This document shows, in pieces, positions 22,700-30,725 of a stretch of 64,000 nt of DNA; positions within the stretch are counted from its first letter, which is position 1; every line of letters begins with the position of its first letter. The translations under genes were made by a program, and so were the position numbers. The stretch is taken from the NCBI RefSeq assembly GCF_963691685.1, contig NZ_OY829290.1, positions 558,001 to 622,000 on the forward strand. The letters run 5' to 3'. The notes under the pieces were generated by a model. That model had not been told where the DNA came from. It did not search any database and was given only the letters and a program-made list of their open reading frames with translations. Source of the DNA: Thalassovita sp. (GTDB lineage: Bacteria; Pseudomonadota; Alphaproteobacteria; Rhodobacterales; Rhodobacteraceae).

Positions 22700-24589
22700 T
22701 TAGGTTGAAACCTGCTCACGCAGGATCGATGCGGTGAGCGAGATCATCAGATAGACGCCCGACAGCACCAGGAAGGCGAGGATCGAGTTTTCAAAGACCC
22801 GCGGGTAAGAGGCCGCGTCGGGCACAACCGGGGCCACAGCCGTTGTCAGGTAGCGCACCTGCCGTGCGGCGGCCTGGGCGGTCTGCTTTTCGTTCTGTAC
22901 TGCGGATTGCAGGAACAGGTCTGCAGTGGCCAGATCAGCCTGTGCCATCTGGATCTGCGCTGCCTTGGCGGCCAGTGAGCTGTCGCCGTTCTGCGCTTCA
23001 TTCAGGCGGGCCTGCTGGCGGGCCAGTTCGGCCTTGAGGATGCGGATCTCAACCTCCAGAGCCTGAACCTTGGGCTGGTTTGGGCGTTGGTTGTTCAGCT
23101 GGGTCTGCAGTTGCAGTTCCTTGTCCTGCAGCTGGATCTCAACATTGTTGATCAACGCCCGGATCGCGGCCATTTCGCCCTGCGGATCCAGCAGCGTGCC
23201 CTCTTGCAGTTCTACCAGCTTGCGCTGTGCTTCGGTCCGTTCCTGTTTGGCCTGTTCCAGGCTGGCGCGGGCTTCGCGCATCTGGTCATCCCGTTTGCGC
23301 AGCGACAATTCATCGACCTTTTCCTCAGCATAGGAAATCAGTGCCTCGGCAAAGGTTGTGGCCACCACCGGATCGGCGGCGATCACTTCCATATGCACCA
23401 CACCTTCGGTCGGGTCGTAGCCGATTTTCACGTAGCGTTTGAACAGCTTATAGGCGGCTTCATTGGTGGCATCGGGTTCAAGACGTTTGATCGGGTCGAT
23501 GCTGTCCTGGCTGAAGTGTTCCTTGAAGCCGAACTCTTCGTTCAGCCGGATCATCGCTGGCCTTGAAGTCAGAAATTTCTGCACCGCGATGGCATCTTGG
23601 TTGGTAGCAAACTGTGTGCCCGCCAACAGGCCGCGCATGCTGCCACCGCCTGCGGAATCGGCCTGAAGCACCAGAAACTCGGACTTGGTCGAGTAAAGCG
23701 GGGAGGCGATGAAGGTGAAGTACCAGGTCACCAGCAGGGTCGGCAGGAATACGAAAAAGCTGAGACGCGTCAGCAGCAGGATCATCTTGCGACGGCGGCG
23801 GCGCATGATATCGCGTTGAATTTCGCTGATTTCCTGCAGACGTCGTTCTGCCGGGGCCATTTCGGTTGAGGGCAGTTTACTGGCCTCAGGCGTAACGGTC
23901 TGGGGCAGTTGCGTTGCGGCCTCAGCGCCGTCTTTGGCGGCGGAGGGCACCACGAGTTCCAGCGGGTTGGTGCGTTTGAACGGCTCAATGCCGCTGGCGC
24001 GCAACAGGCGCACGGCGTCAAAATCCGAGGTTGGGGCAAGCCCGTGTTTCTGCGCCACCCGGCGGGCCATGCGCAGCTGGCGCCCGGTCAGCCCTTCGCG
24101 GCGAATGGCGTCAATTTCCTGATCGGCGGTCACTTCCTGCGGCGAGGCGACCATGCCCTCACGTGCTGCCTGTGTCTGGGCCTGAGCCTGTTGCGGGCGC
24201 TGTGCGGCCGGTTGCTGGGCAGTTTGCTGCGGCTGGGCCTGCTGGGCCCGGGCTGCTGGGCGTGCTGGTGACGGCGCTTGGGGCTGTGCCTGAGCCTGCG
24301 GCTGTGCCTGAGCCTGCGCTTTACGGCGGGCGGCAATGGCGGCGAGGCTTTGCATTTCCTCTTCGCCACCTTCTTGCGGCTGCTGCGATTGGGCGGCCTG
24401 TTTGCGCATCTGCTCGGCATAGTCGCGCGCGCCCTGTTGCGGGCGGGTTGGCCGCGGCGTTTGCGCCGCCTCATTGGCGGGCGCCTCAGGTTGAGGGGCC
24501 GGGGCGTTGGCCGCAGGTGCACCGGTGGCCCCGTCAGACGAGCCACCACGGCGGATGCGGAACTTTTTAGCCTTGGGTTTCGTAGTCAT
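22700..24589 (-). CDS. kpsE: Capsule polysaccharide export inner-membrane protein (KpsE/BexC/CtrB type)
   Basis: The 629-residue product has two membrane helices, one near residues 265-290 (LLLTRLSFFVFLPTLLVTWY) and one at the C-terminus (ILAFLVLSGVYLMISLTAS). Between them lies a periplasmic domain with coiled-coil segments rich in Q, E and R, as in polysaccharide co-polymerase and export proteins. It bridges the ABC exporter and outer-membrane components of group 2-type capsules. The first 260 residues are an unusual Pro/Ala/Gln-rich cytoplasmic extension with a perfect 18-bp tandem duplication; typical KpsE is about 380 residues. The ATG at 24589 overlaps the kpsT end by 23 bp. A longer reading from 24637 would overlap kpsT further and is not supported. 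Confidence 0.87.
   Translation of the reverse strand: MTTKPKAKKFRIRRGGSSDGATGAPAANAPAPQPEAPANEAAQTPRPTRPQQGARDYAEQMRKQAAQSQQPQEGGEEEMQSLAAIAARRKAQAQAQPQAQAQPQAPSPARPAARAQQAQPQQTAQQPAAQRPQQAQAQTQAAREGMVASPQEVTADQEIDAIRREGLTGRQLRMARRVAQKHGLAPTSDFDAVRLLRASGIEPFKRTNPLELVVPSAAKDGAEAATQLPQTVTPEASKLPSTEMAPAERRLQEISEIQRDIMRRRRRKMILLLTRLSFFVFLPTLLVTWYFTFIASPLYSTKSEFLVLQADSAGGGSMRGLLAGTQFATNQDAIAVQKFLTSRPAMIRLNEEFGFKEHFSQDSIDPIKRLEPDATNEAAYKLFKRYVKIGYDPTEGVVHMEVIAADPVVATTFAEALISYAEEKVDELSLRKRDDQMREARASLEQAKQERTEAQRKLVELQEGTLLDPQGEMAAIRALINNVEIQLQDKELQLQTQLNNQRPNQPKVQALEVEIRILKAELARQQARLNEAQNGDSSLAAKAAQIQMAQADLATADLFLQSAVQNEKQTAQAAARQVRYLTTAVAPVVPDAASYPRVFENSILAFLVLSGVYLMISLTASILREQVST
24282..24317. repeat. 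Tandem 18-bp duplication in kpsE (two perfect copies)
   Basis: An 18-bp unit at 24282-24299 is repeated exactly at 24300-24317. In the kpsE frame it encodes alternating Ala, Gln and Pro. Copy number may vary between strains by slippage without shifting the frame. Confidence 0.85.
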
Positions 24590-25226
24590 AGAGCTGTTTC
24601 GCTTCTTCCAAGGTGTCAAACATATGCAGCTTGCCATTCATCAGAACGGCCGCTGAACGGGCAAATTGTTGTAGCGTCGCGGGCGAGTGCGACACGATAA
24701 TCACGGTGGTCCGGTTCAGCCGCTCACGCAGCAGATCCCCGGCCTTTTTGTTGAAATCGACATCGGTCGAGGAGGGCATGCCTTCGTCGATCAGGTAGAT
24801 GTCAAAATCCAGCGCCAGCAGCAGCGCAAAGGAAAACCGCGCGCGCATCCCGGAACTGTAGGTGCCAAGCGGCTGGTTGAAGTATTCGCCCAAGTTACAC
24901 AGCCAGCGGCAGAAGGATTCCACATAGTCGGGATCCAAGCCATAAAGCCGAGCGATGTAGCGGCTGTTTTCCACGGCGGTGTGTTTGGAGACAACGCCGC
25001 CCATGAACCCCAGCGGGAATGAGACCTTGCAGCCGCGGCGGATCACCCCTTCGTCCGGTTTTTCCAAACCGGCCATCATGTTGATCAGCGTGGTTTTCCC
25101 GGTGCCATTGGGGGCCAGGATGCCCAGCGATTGGCCCAAGTCTACCCGGAATGATCCTTTCTCAAGGATCACTTTGCGTTGGGTGCCGGTCCAGAAGGAC
25201 TTGCTGACATTGTCAAACTCAAGCAT
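24567..25226 (-). CDS. kpsT: Capsule polysaccharide ABC transporter ATP-binding protein KpsT
   Basis: The 219-residue product has Walker A (LAPNGTGKTTLIN near residue 38), the KpsT-type signature YSSGMRARFSFALLL near 135, Walker B (FDIYLIDEGM near 152) and the switch histidine in VIIVSHSP. KpsT energises export of capsular or similar polysaccharide. Its membrane partner KpsM is not in the window, although kpsE lies directly downstream with an overlapping start. Length is normal. The ATG at 25226 gives the conserved MLEFDNVSKSF start. Confidence 0.93.
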   Translation of the reverse strand: MLEFDNVSKSFWTGTQRKVILEKGSFRVDLGQSLGILAPNGTGKTTLINMMAGLEKPDEGVIRRGCKVSFPLGFMGGVVSKHTAVENSRYIARLYGLDPDYVESFCRWLCNLGEYFNQPLGTYSSGMRARFSFALLLALDFDIYLIDEGMPSSTDVDFNKKAGDLLRERLNRTTVIIVSHSPATLQQFARSAAVLMNGKLHMFDTLEEAKQLYDYETQG

Positions 25227-25401
25227 GTGCGGCCTGTGCTCTCCTGCTCGCCCTTGGTGAGGTGGGATGTTCCTAAGAACGGCCCATTTGGGCTTTTGAT
25301 TAGATTATGACACGGGCAAGGGGGCAAAATTAAGGCCTAATGTTGAAAAACCGACACCTAATGGCGCCGGTTTCACAAGATTGTTTACAGAAGTTGGGCT
25401 G

Positions 25402-26649
25402 TTACAACGTCTGTTTTTCGACCCTGAGCAGCTTGCCCACCAGCCAGGACAGCACCGCTGCTCCAAAGCTGAACAGCGCCCCCATTTTGGCGGCATCCTG
25501 AACCTCACCCGGTGGGAAGGCGACCGAAGCCACAAAGAGCGAAACGGTAAAGCCGATGGCGGCCACACAGCCGATGATGAACAGATCCGATGTGCGCATC
25601 CCCTGGGGCAGACCCAGCCGCAGCACATGGGCGCCGATGACGCCAAAGATCAGAACACCGATGGGTTTGCCGATGATCAGACCGGCCAGAACCAGCCAGG
25701 TCGGGGCACCGATTGCCGAAAATTCGACACCTGCGTTCAACAGGCCGAAGAAGAACAGCACCACCTCAACCGGGTGTTTCAGCGCGTGTTCGATATGGTT
25801 CAGCAGGTCGGTCAGATATTGCTCTGCCTCACTGAAGATCCCGAAGGCGCGGTCAGCGTGTGGGATGGTTGGCACGATCGGCAACAGGCCAAGCGCCGGG
25901 TGAATCCCTGCCATCATGAAGCCATACCAGCTGGCGCAGCCCGCGATCAGATAGGGCCAGAAGCCCAGCTTCTTGCGCATCCAGGTTGAGTTGGGGCGCA
26001 GCTGGTTGTGGCGGTCCAGCCGGCGTGGCAGCCAGTTGGCCAGCAGACAAACCGCAATCGCCGATCCTAAAGACAGCAGCAGCCATTCCGGCATCAACTC
26101 AGCCGAGGGGTAGAAAACGGCCAGAATGATCAGACCTGCCGCATCGTCGGCAATGGCCAACAACAGCAGGAAGCGCACGGCCGGGTGACCGGCGCCAAAG
26201 ACCATACGGCCCACAAGATATGAGAATGCGATGTCCGTTGCGGTTGGGATCGCCCAGCCGTTCTTAACAGCATCATAGGTTTCCGAGCCCAAGAGCAGCG
26301 CCAGCCCGAGGTAAACCGCAATTGGTCCAATCATACCCCCAACCGTGGCAAAAAGCGGGGTGGCCGCCTTTTTGCCGCGCAGCGAGCCGTTCTTGAGAGC
26401 AATGGCTTCCCAAACTTCTTTGGCCGCAATGGCAAAGAAGAAGGCCATCAACATGTCATTGACCAGATAGTGCAGGGTCAACGTCCGGTGGCCGTCATGC
26501 AGATGGCCAATCGGGGCGTGGTCCCAGATCTTGAATTCAACGAATGCGTGGTAGCTGTGCGGGTTCACATTTGCCCAAACCAGGGCGGTCAGAGCCCCAA
26601 GGATCAGCAATAGTGAGTAGTTAGTGATGAAATTCCAAACGCGGTACAT
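25402..26649 (-). CDS. nhaA: Na+/H+ antiporter NhaA
   Basis: The 415-residue product has the NhaA fold: GWAIPTATDIAFS holds the first key aspartate (near residue 130) and LLAIADDAAGLIILAVFY the paired aspartates that bind Na+ and H+ (near 163-164). About twelve hydrophobic segments are evident. NhaA exports Na+ in exchange for protons, which suits a marine bacterium. The protein is slightly longer than enterobacterial NhaA. It stands alone in its neighbourhood, with a 175-bp gap to kpsT and a 189-bp gap to the next gene upstream; no clear terminator was seen. Confidence 0.95.
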   Translation of the reverse strand: MYRVWNFITNYSLLLILGALTALVWANVNPHSYHAFVEFKIWDHAPIGHLHDGHRTLTLHYLVNDMLMAFFFAIAAKEVWEAIALKNGSLRGKKAATPLFATVGGMIGPIAVYLGLALLLGSETYDAVKNGWAIPTATDIAFSYLVGRMVFGAGHPAVRFLLLLAIADDAAGLIILAVFYPSAELMPEWLLLSLGSAIAVCLLANWLPRRLDRHNQLRPNSTWMRKKLGFWPYLIAGCASWYGFMMAGIHPALGLLPIVPTIPHADRAFGIFSEAEQYLTDLLNHIEHALKHPVEVVLFFFGLLNAGVEFSAIGAPTWLVLAGLIIGKPIGVLIFGVIGAHVLRLGLPQGMRTSDLFIIGCVAAIGFTVSLFVASVAFPPGEVQDAAKMGALFSFGAAVLSWLVGKLLRVEKQTL

Positions 26650-26838
26650 GATACCTCCTGCCCTGTTCGTCCCCAGTTTGCCTAGTGGCAGATGTCCCCC
26701 GGAGATGGCAGAGAACTAGGCCATTTGGCCGGATGCAGCAAGTTCGCAGCGCGCTAAAACGCCGCAGATTACGACGAAACTCATTGAAAAACGGCCGCAA
26801 TTCGCCGGAACAGCGCGTTTTGGACGGGTCCGGCCCGC

Positions 26839-27453
26839 TTACCGATGCACAGATTGGCGGACAGCGCTGCGCAGGGCGGGCAACAGGTCGGATTCGAACC
26901 AGGGGTTTTTGCGCAGCCAGCCAGTGTTGCGCCAGGAGGGATGCGGCAACAAGAACTTTGCAGGTGCATAGTCACGCCAGCGCCGGACATTTTCCGTGAC
27001 GCTGGTTTTCAGCCCCAGATGGCCGCGGTGGGCATAGCCGCCCACCAACACCGTCAGTTCCACAGATGAGAGGCTGGTCATGACCCGGTCCTGCCAGGTT
27101 TCAGCACAGAGTTTTGGCGGCGGCAGGTCGGATCCTTTGGCGTCATAACCGGGGAAGCAGAAGGCCGCTGGCACACAGGCCAAAAGCTCCTGATCATAAA
27201 ACGTGGCCCGGTTGATCCCCAGCCAATCGCGCAGGCGATCCCCCGATCTGTCATCAAAGGGGCGGCCGCTTTCGTGCACCCGCAGTCCCGGGGCCTGTCC
27301 GGCGATCAGGATCCGCGCCTTGGGGTTGAACCAGGGCACGGGGCGTGGGCTATGGGCGGTTTTGGTGGCGGCAAAGCGCGGCGCACAGAGACGACAGCGG
27401 GCGATCTCCTGCTGCAGGTCAGGCTGTGACGCTGCGGGCTTTTGCGGGGGCAT
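26839..27453 (-). CDS. Uracil-DNA glycosylase superfamily protein, family 4-like
   Basis: The 204-residue product has the UDG superfamily motif 1 as AGQAPG (near residue 51-56), followed by ESGRPFDDRSGDRLRDWLG, and motif 2 as HPSWRN (near 170). Cysteines at 20, 23, 93 or 99, and 116 have roughly the spacing of the [4Fe-4S] ligands in family 4 enzymes. Such enzymes remove uracil from DNA. Family 4 normally has GEAPG; the Glu-to-Gln change could alter chemistry or specificity. Related proteins are widespread in alphaproteobacteria, so this is likely a normal family variant rather than a broken gene. Confidence 0.8.
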   Translation of the reverse strand: MPPQKPAASQPDLQQEIARCRLCAPRFAATKTAHSPRPVPWFNPKARILIAGQAPGLRVHESGRPFDDRSGDRLRDWLGINRATFYDQELLACVPAAFCFPGYDAKGSDLPPPKLCAETWQDRVMTSLSSVELTVLVGGYAHRGHLGLKTSVTENVRRWRDYAPAKFLLPHPSWRNTGWLRKNPWFESDLLPALRSAVRQSVHR

Positions 27454-27549
27454 CGGGATATCTGTCCTTGCTCAGCTCTTGCCCTAAGCTGGCGCGCAGG
27501 CTACCGCAGGGCAAGCCCCAATTGCGCAACGAGTGTCAGGAAGCCCGAG

Positions 27550-28353
27550 ATGACAAACGCCCCCACTGATCAGACCGCACTGGACCTTGTCCATGCTGCC
27601 ATGTTGGCGGATGAAAGCGATGACACTGCGCGGCTGCGGTTTTACGAGCGTCTGGCCGATAGCGAGATGTTTCTGCTGCTGGCGGAAGAACCGGTTGATG
27701 ACAATGTGACGCCCGAGCTGTTTGAGGTTTCCGATGATCGCTTTGTGCTGATCTTTGACCGCGAAGACCGGCTGGCGCAGTTCGTTGGCCGCGAAGCACC
27801 CTATGCTGCGCTGTCGGGGCGGATGATTGCCTCGATCCTGGCCGGGCAGGGGATTGGGCTGGGGGTGAACCTTGAGGTGGCGCCATCGTCGATCCTGATC
27901 CCGTCCGAGGCGGTAGTCTGGCTGGACCAGACCCTGGGGCAGGCCCCTGAGGAGGCCGAGGCGCGGATCGAAGAAATTGGCCGCCCCATGGGGCTGCCAG
28001 AGGCGCTGTTGACGGCATTGGACGCAAAACTGGCCACTGCCACCGGGCTGGCCCATTCGGCCTATCTGGCAGGCGCCACCTATGAGGGCGGCGCGCGCAA
28101 CCACCTGCTGGCCTTTATCGATGCGGTGCCTGCCGCCGAAGGGGCGTTGGCGCAGGCGGTGTCTGAGGCGCTGACTTTTTCGGGGATTGAGGCCGGTGCG
28201 CTGGATGTCAGCTTCCTGCGGGCCAGTGATCCGCTGGCGGCGAAACTGGCACAATGGGGGCTGCGGTTTGACCTGCCCCAGCACGAAGAGGCACAGGAAG
28301 TGGGGCTGTCAGCCCCCGGTTCTGACCCCGAGAAGCCGCCGATCCTGCGCTGA
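27550..28353 (+). CDS. SseB family protein
   Basis: The 267-residue product resembles the SseB N-terminal domain family, with FYERLADSEMFLLLAEEPVDDNVTPELFEVSD near the start, FVLIFDREDRLAQFVG near residue 62, and GIGLGVNLEVAPSSILIPSEAVVWL near 98-122. The family is named after a type III secretion chaperone but occurs widely in bacteria without such systems, and its function here is unknown. There is no signal peptide. The ATG at 27550 is preferred over a long in-frame extension to 27442 that overlaps the divergent gene. A dispersed motif and a two-way terminator follow. Confidence 0.8.
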   Translation: MTNAPTDQTALDLVHAAMLADESDDTARLRFYERLADSEMFLLLAEEPVDDNVTPELFEVSDDRFVLIFDREDRLAQFVGREAPYAALSGRMIASILAGQGIGLGVNLEVAPSSILIPSEAVVWLDQTLGQAPEEAEARIEEIGRPMGLPEALLTALDAKLATATGLAHSAYLAGATYEGGARNHLLAFIDAVPAAEGALAQAVSEALTFSGIEAGALDVSFLRASDPLAAKLAQWGLRFDLPQHEEAQEVGLSAPGSDPEKPPILR

Positions 28354-28364
28354 TGCTGTGACAT

Positions 28365-28387
28365 GAGTATTTAGGAAACAGTGAAAG
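28365..28387 (+). repeat. Dispersed 23-nt motif, copy 2
   Basis: This element starts GAGTATTT and ends TGAAAG, lies 11 bp after the sseB stop, and matches the copy at 14959-14981 at 20 of 23 positions. Confidence 0.6.
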
Positions 28388-28407
28388 CGCTTTTGCGGTT
28401 TCTAAAG

Positions 28408-28434
28408 CGGGGGGCAGGGCCCCCCGTTCTTTTG
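28408..28434. terminator. Two-way terminator between sseB and ghrA
   Basis: CGGGGGGC at 28408-28415 pairs perfectly with GCCCCCCG at 28419-28426 around a 3-nt loop. A T-rich run (TTCTTTTG) follows on the plus strand and a short one on the minus strand. It lies between convergent genes. The stem is identical to that of the terminator at 3629-3649. Confidence 0.8.
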
Positions 28435-28435
28435 T

Positions 28436-29365
28436 TTAGTAGCCAGCGCCGCGATCAACGAGGAAGCGTAGCGGTTCCCCTGCCTCAGCACGCTGGATGT
28501 TGTCGGCGATGATCTTTGCCGCGGTTTCCGGCCGGGTTTCCGCCGCAATATGCGGGGTGACCGTGACCTTGGGGTGGGACCAATAAGGGTCCTCGGCAGG
28601 CAGAGGCTCAACCCGGAACACATCCAATGTGGCCCGTGCAATCTGGCCACTGTCCAGCGCCGCCAGGAGCGCGGCATCATCGATCAGCGGGCCCCGGCCG
28701 GGGTTGATGATATAGGCGCCTTTCGGCATCAGCGCCAAACTCTCGGCATTGATCACGTGTTCCGTGCCCGCCGTCAGCGGCAGCAGCAGCACCAGAATCT
28801 GCGCCGTCGACAGCGCCTGTTTCAGACCCGCCTCACCCGAAAGGCAGGTGATGCCGTTGATCTCTTTCTGGGTGCGGCTCCAGCCGGTGACGGGGAAACC
28901 CAGCCCGGCAATGGCCTGCGCGCAGGAGCCACCCAATTCGCCGATGCCCAGAACGGTCACTGGCCGGTCACGTGACAGCGGCGGCAGATGTTTGTCCCAG
29001 ACGCCGGCCTGACGTTCGAGGTTATAGTCAATGTCCAGATGATGGCGCAGCACATGGCCGGTGACCCATTCCACCATGCCCTGCGTCAGGCCGAAATCCA
29101 CCATGCGCGCCAGCGGCTGCGTCAGGGTCTGATTGCCCACAATGGCCTCAACCCCGGCCCAGAGGTTCAGCACCGCCTTGCAGCGGGTGTAGGGGGTGAA
29201 ATCCTGCAGCGTGGAGTTTGGCGCATAGACGATATAGTCGACCACGTCCGGGGCGAAGTCCTGTTGCAGGTCAACCTGCAGCCCGGCATCGTCGAAGGCT
29301 TTGCGCAGGGCGGGGGCGTAGCTGTCCCAGCGTTCGGGCAGGGCGGCGAAGAGGACGTTGATCAT
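28436..29365 (-). CDS. ghrA: Glyoxylate/hydroxypyruvate reductase A (GhrA-type)
   Basis: The 309-residue product is a D-2-hydroxyacid dehydrogenase. The NAD(P)-binding region reads VTVLGIGELGGSCAQAIAGLGF near residue 138, the catalytic arginine lies in NPGRGPLIDD near 228, the glutamate in RVEPLPAEDPYW, and the histidine in VTPHIAAET. The N-terminus (LFAALPERWDSYAPAL) matches GhrA more than GhrB. It reduces glyoxylate and hydroxypyruvate. It is preceded by a VOC-family gene with a 4-bp overlap, and a LysR regulator is divergent. Confidence 0.9.
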   Translation of the reverse strand: MINVLFAALPERWDSYAPALRKAFDDAGLQVDLQQDFAPDVVDYIVYAPNSTLQDFTPYTRCKAVLNLWAGVEAIVGNQTLTQPLARMVDFGLTQGMVEWVTGHVLRHHLDIDYNLERQAGVWDKHLPPLSRDRPVTVLGIGELGGSCAQAIAGLGFPVTGWSRTQKEINGITCLSGEAGLKQALSTAQILVLLLPLTAGTEHVINAESLALMPKGAYIINPGRGPLIDDAALLAALDSGQIARATLDVFRVEPLPAEDPYWSHPKVTVTPHIAAETRPETAAKIIADNIQRAEAGEPLRFLVDRGAGY

Positions 29366-29772
29366 GTGGCAAACACCCCGGCCATATCTGCAAATCCTTT
29401 GATTTCAATCGGGTTTCCGGCGGGATCGTGGAAAAACATGGTGTTCTGCTCCCCGGGCTCACCGGCAAAGCGGGTGGTAGGCGCGATGGTGAAGGTGACG
29501 CCCGCAGTGGTCAGTTTTTCGGCCAGCACCTGCCATTGATCGGTCGGCAGGATCACCCCCAGATGTGGCATCGGCACCAAATGCTCCCCCACTTTGCCGG
29601 TGTTGGCGGTGGCGAAAACAGGGCCCAGGTGCAGGCTGATCTGATGGCCGAAGAAATTGAAATCGACCCATGTTTCAGTGCTGCGGCCCTCGGTGCAACC
29701 CAGGAGGTCGCCGTAAAACGCACGGGCCTTGTCGAGGTCATCGACGTGATAGGCGAGGTGGAAAATACTCAT
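29362..29772 (-). CDS. VOC (glyoxalase/bleomycin-resistance fold) family protein
   Basis: The 136-residue product has paired beta-alpha-beta-beta-beta modules. It begins MSIFHLAYHVDDLDKARAFYGDLLG and ends with a second module containing MFFHDPAGNPIEIKGF, with His and Glu positions typical of a VOC metal site. Family members act as dioxygenases, epimerases, glyoxalases or resistance proteins, so the reaction is not assigned. The start at 29772 is used because upstream in-frame sequence is intergenic. Its stop overlaps the ghrA start by 4 bp, so they form a two-gene operon opposite the LysR gene. Confidence 0.85.
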   Translation of the reverse strand: MSIFHLAYHVDDLDKARAFYGDLLGCTEGRSTETWVDFNFFGHQISLHLGPVFATANTGKVGEHLVPMPHLGVILPTDQWQVLAEKLTTAGVTFTIAPTTRFAGEPGEQNTMFFHDPAGNPIEIKGFADMAGVFAT

Positions 29773-29879
29773 CAAAGCGGTCCTTTGTTCGTCGGTGCAA
29801 TGTTGCTTGGGCACAGGAATAGCGGAGGCGGTTATAAAAAGGCTAGCTTGTTTTTGTGACTTCAAACATAAGGTTTTCT

Positions 29880-30716
29880 ATGGATTTGCGATTTGTGGAA
29901 ACCCTGATTGCCGCGGTGGATGAGGCTTCACTGGCCGCCGCCGCGCGGCGTCTTGGCGTGACCCCTGCCGCCGTGGCGCAGCGGGTGGAGGCGCTGGAGA
30001 CCGAGTTGCAGGTGCCGCTGCTGATCCGGTCCGGGCGCGGCATGGCGGCAACCCCCGAGTGTGAGGCCCTGCTGCCGGAGCTGCGCAAGCTAGTGTCGAT
30101 CCGGGCATGCCTGGGACAGGTTCTGGCACAGGATCAGCTGGTGGGGCCATTGCGCCTTGGGCTGATTTCGACCGCCTTGGGGGATCATGCTGCGGATCTG
30201 GTGCAGGGGTTGAAACAGGCCGCGCCTGAGGTGGACCTGACGCTGAGCCCCGGTGCCTCAGCCGAGTTGTATGATGCTTTTGAGGCCGGGCGGTTGGAGG
30301 CGGCGCTGATCGTTGCCCCGCCTTTTGCCCTGCCCAAAACCATGCGCTTTGATGTCATGGCTGAGCAGCGCCTTGGCCTGTTGCAGCCGCGCGGGGGCGA
30401 GGTGGACCTGCCCTTCCTGCTTTATGCGCGGGCGGCCTGGGGTGGGGCGGCCTGCCATCGGCTGTTGCAGCAGCGGTTTGGCACGCCACGGGTGCTGTGT
30501 GAAATGGATGCGTTGGAGACCATTGCCCAGCTGGTTGAGGACGGCGTCGGCCGCGCCGTTGTGCCAGAATGGGCCGGATTGCAGCGCCGCCACCCTGCCG
30601 CGCAGTTCACCCCCTTGGGCGGGGCGACCCGGCAGGTTGGGCTGCTGTCCTGGCAGCGTGACAGCCGCCGCCCGGTGCAGCAGGTGTTGCGGCAGGTGTT
30701 GGGGATCAGCGGTTAA
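29880..30716 (+). CDS. LysR family transcriptional regulator
   Basis: The 278-residue product has an N-terminal winged helix-turn-helix (MDLRFVETLIAAVDEASLAAAARRLGVTP is spread over residues 1-29, followed by VAQRVEALETELQVPLLIRS) and a periplasmic-binding-like effector domain. LysR proteins commonly control a divergent operon, so the VOC-ghrA pair is the natural target, with the operator in 29773-29879. The effector is unknown. The start at 29880 fits the family; an in-frame codon at 29856 adds eight residues. It is convergent with rodA, leaving only 9 bp between stops. Confidence 0.9.
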   Translation: MDLRFVETLIAAVDEASLAAAARRLGVTPAAVAQRVEALETELQVPLLIRSGRGMAATPECEALLPELRKLVSIRACLGQVLAQDQLVGPLRLGLISTALGDHAADLVQGLKQAAPEVDLTLSPGASAELYDAFEAGRLEAALIVAPPFALPKTMRFDVMAEQRLGLLQPRGGEVDLPFLLYARAAWGGAACHRLLQQRFGTPRVLCEMDALETIAQLVEDGVGRAVVPEWAGLQRRHPAAQFTPLGGATRQVGLLSWQRDSRRPVQQVLRQVLGISG

Positions 30717-30725
30717 GGCAATCCC

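Noticed and set aside
26890..26900. GGATTCGAACC, which on the minus strand reads like a tRNA T-loop
   Set aside because: It lies in the coding region of the UDG-like gene and no acceptor stem, anticodon arm or D arm is found around it.
29758..29772. Possible third copy of the 23-nt dispersed motif (ATGAGTATTTT on the minus strand)
   Set aside because: Only the first eight or so bases match, and they are the start of the VOC-family gene; the TGAAAG end is absent.
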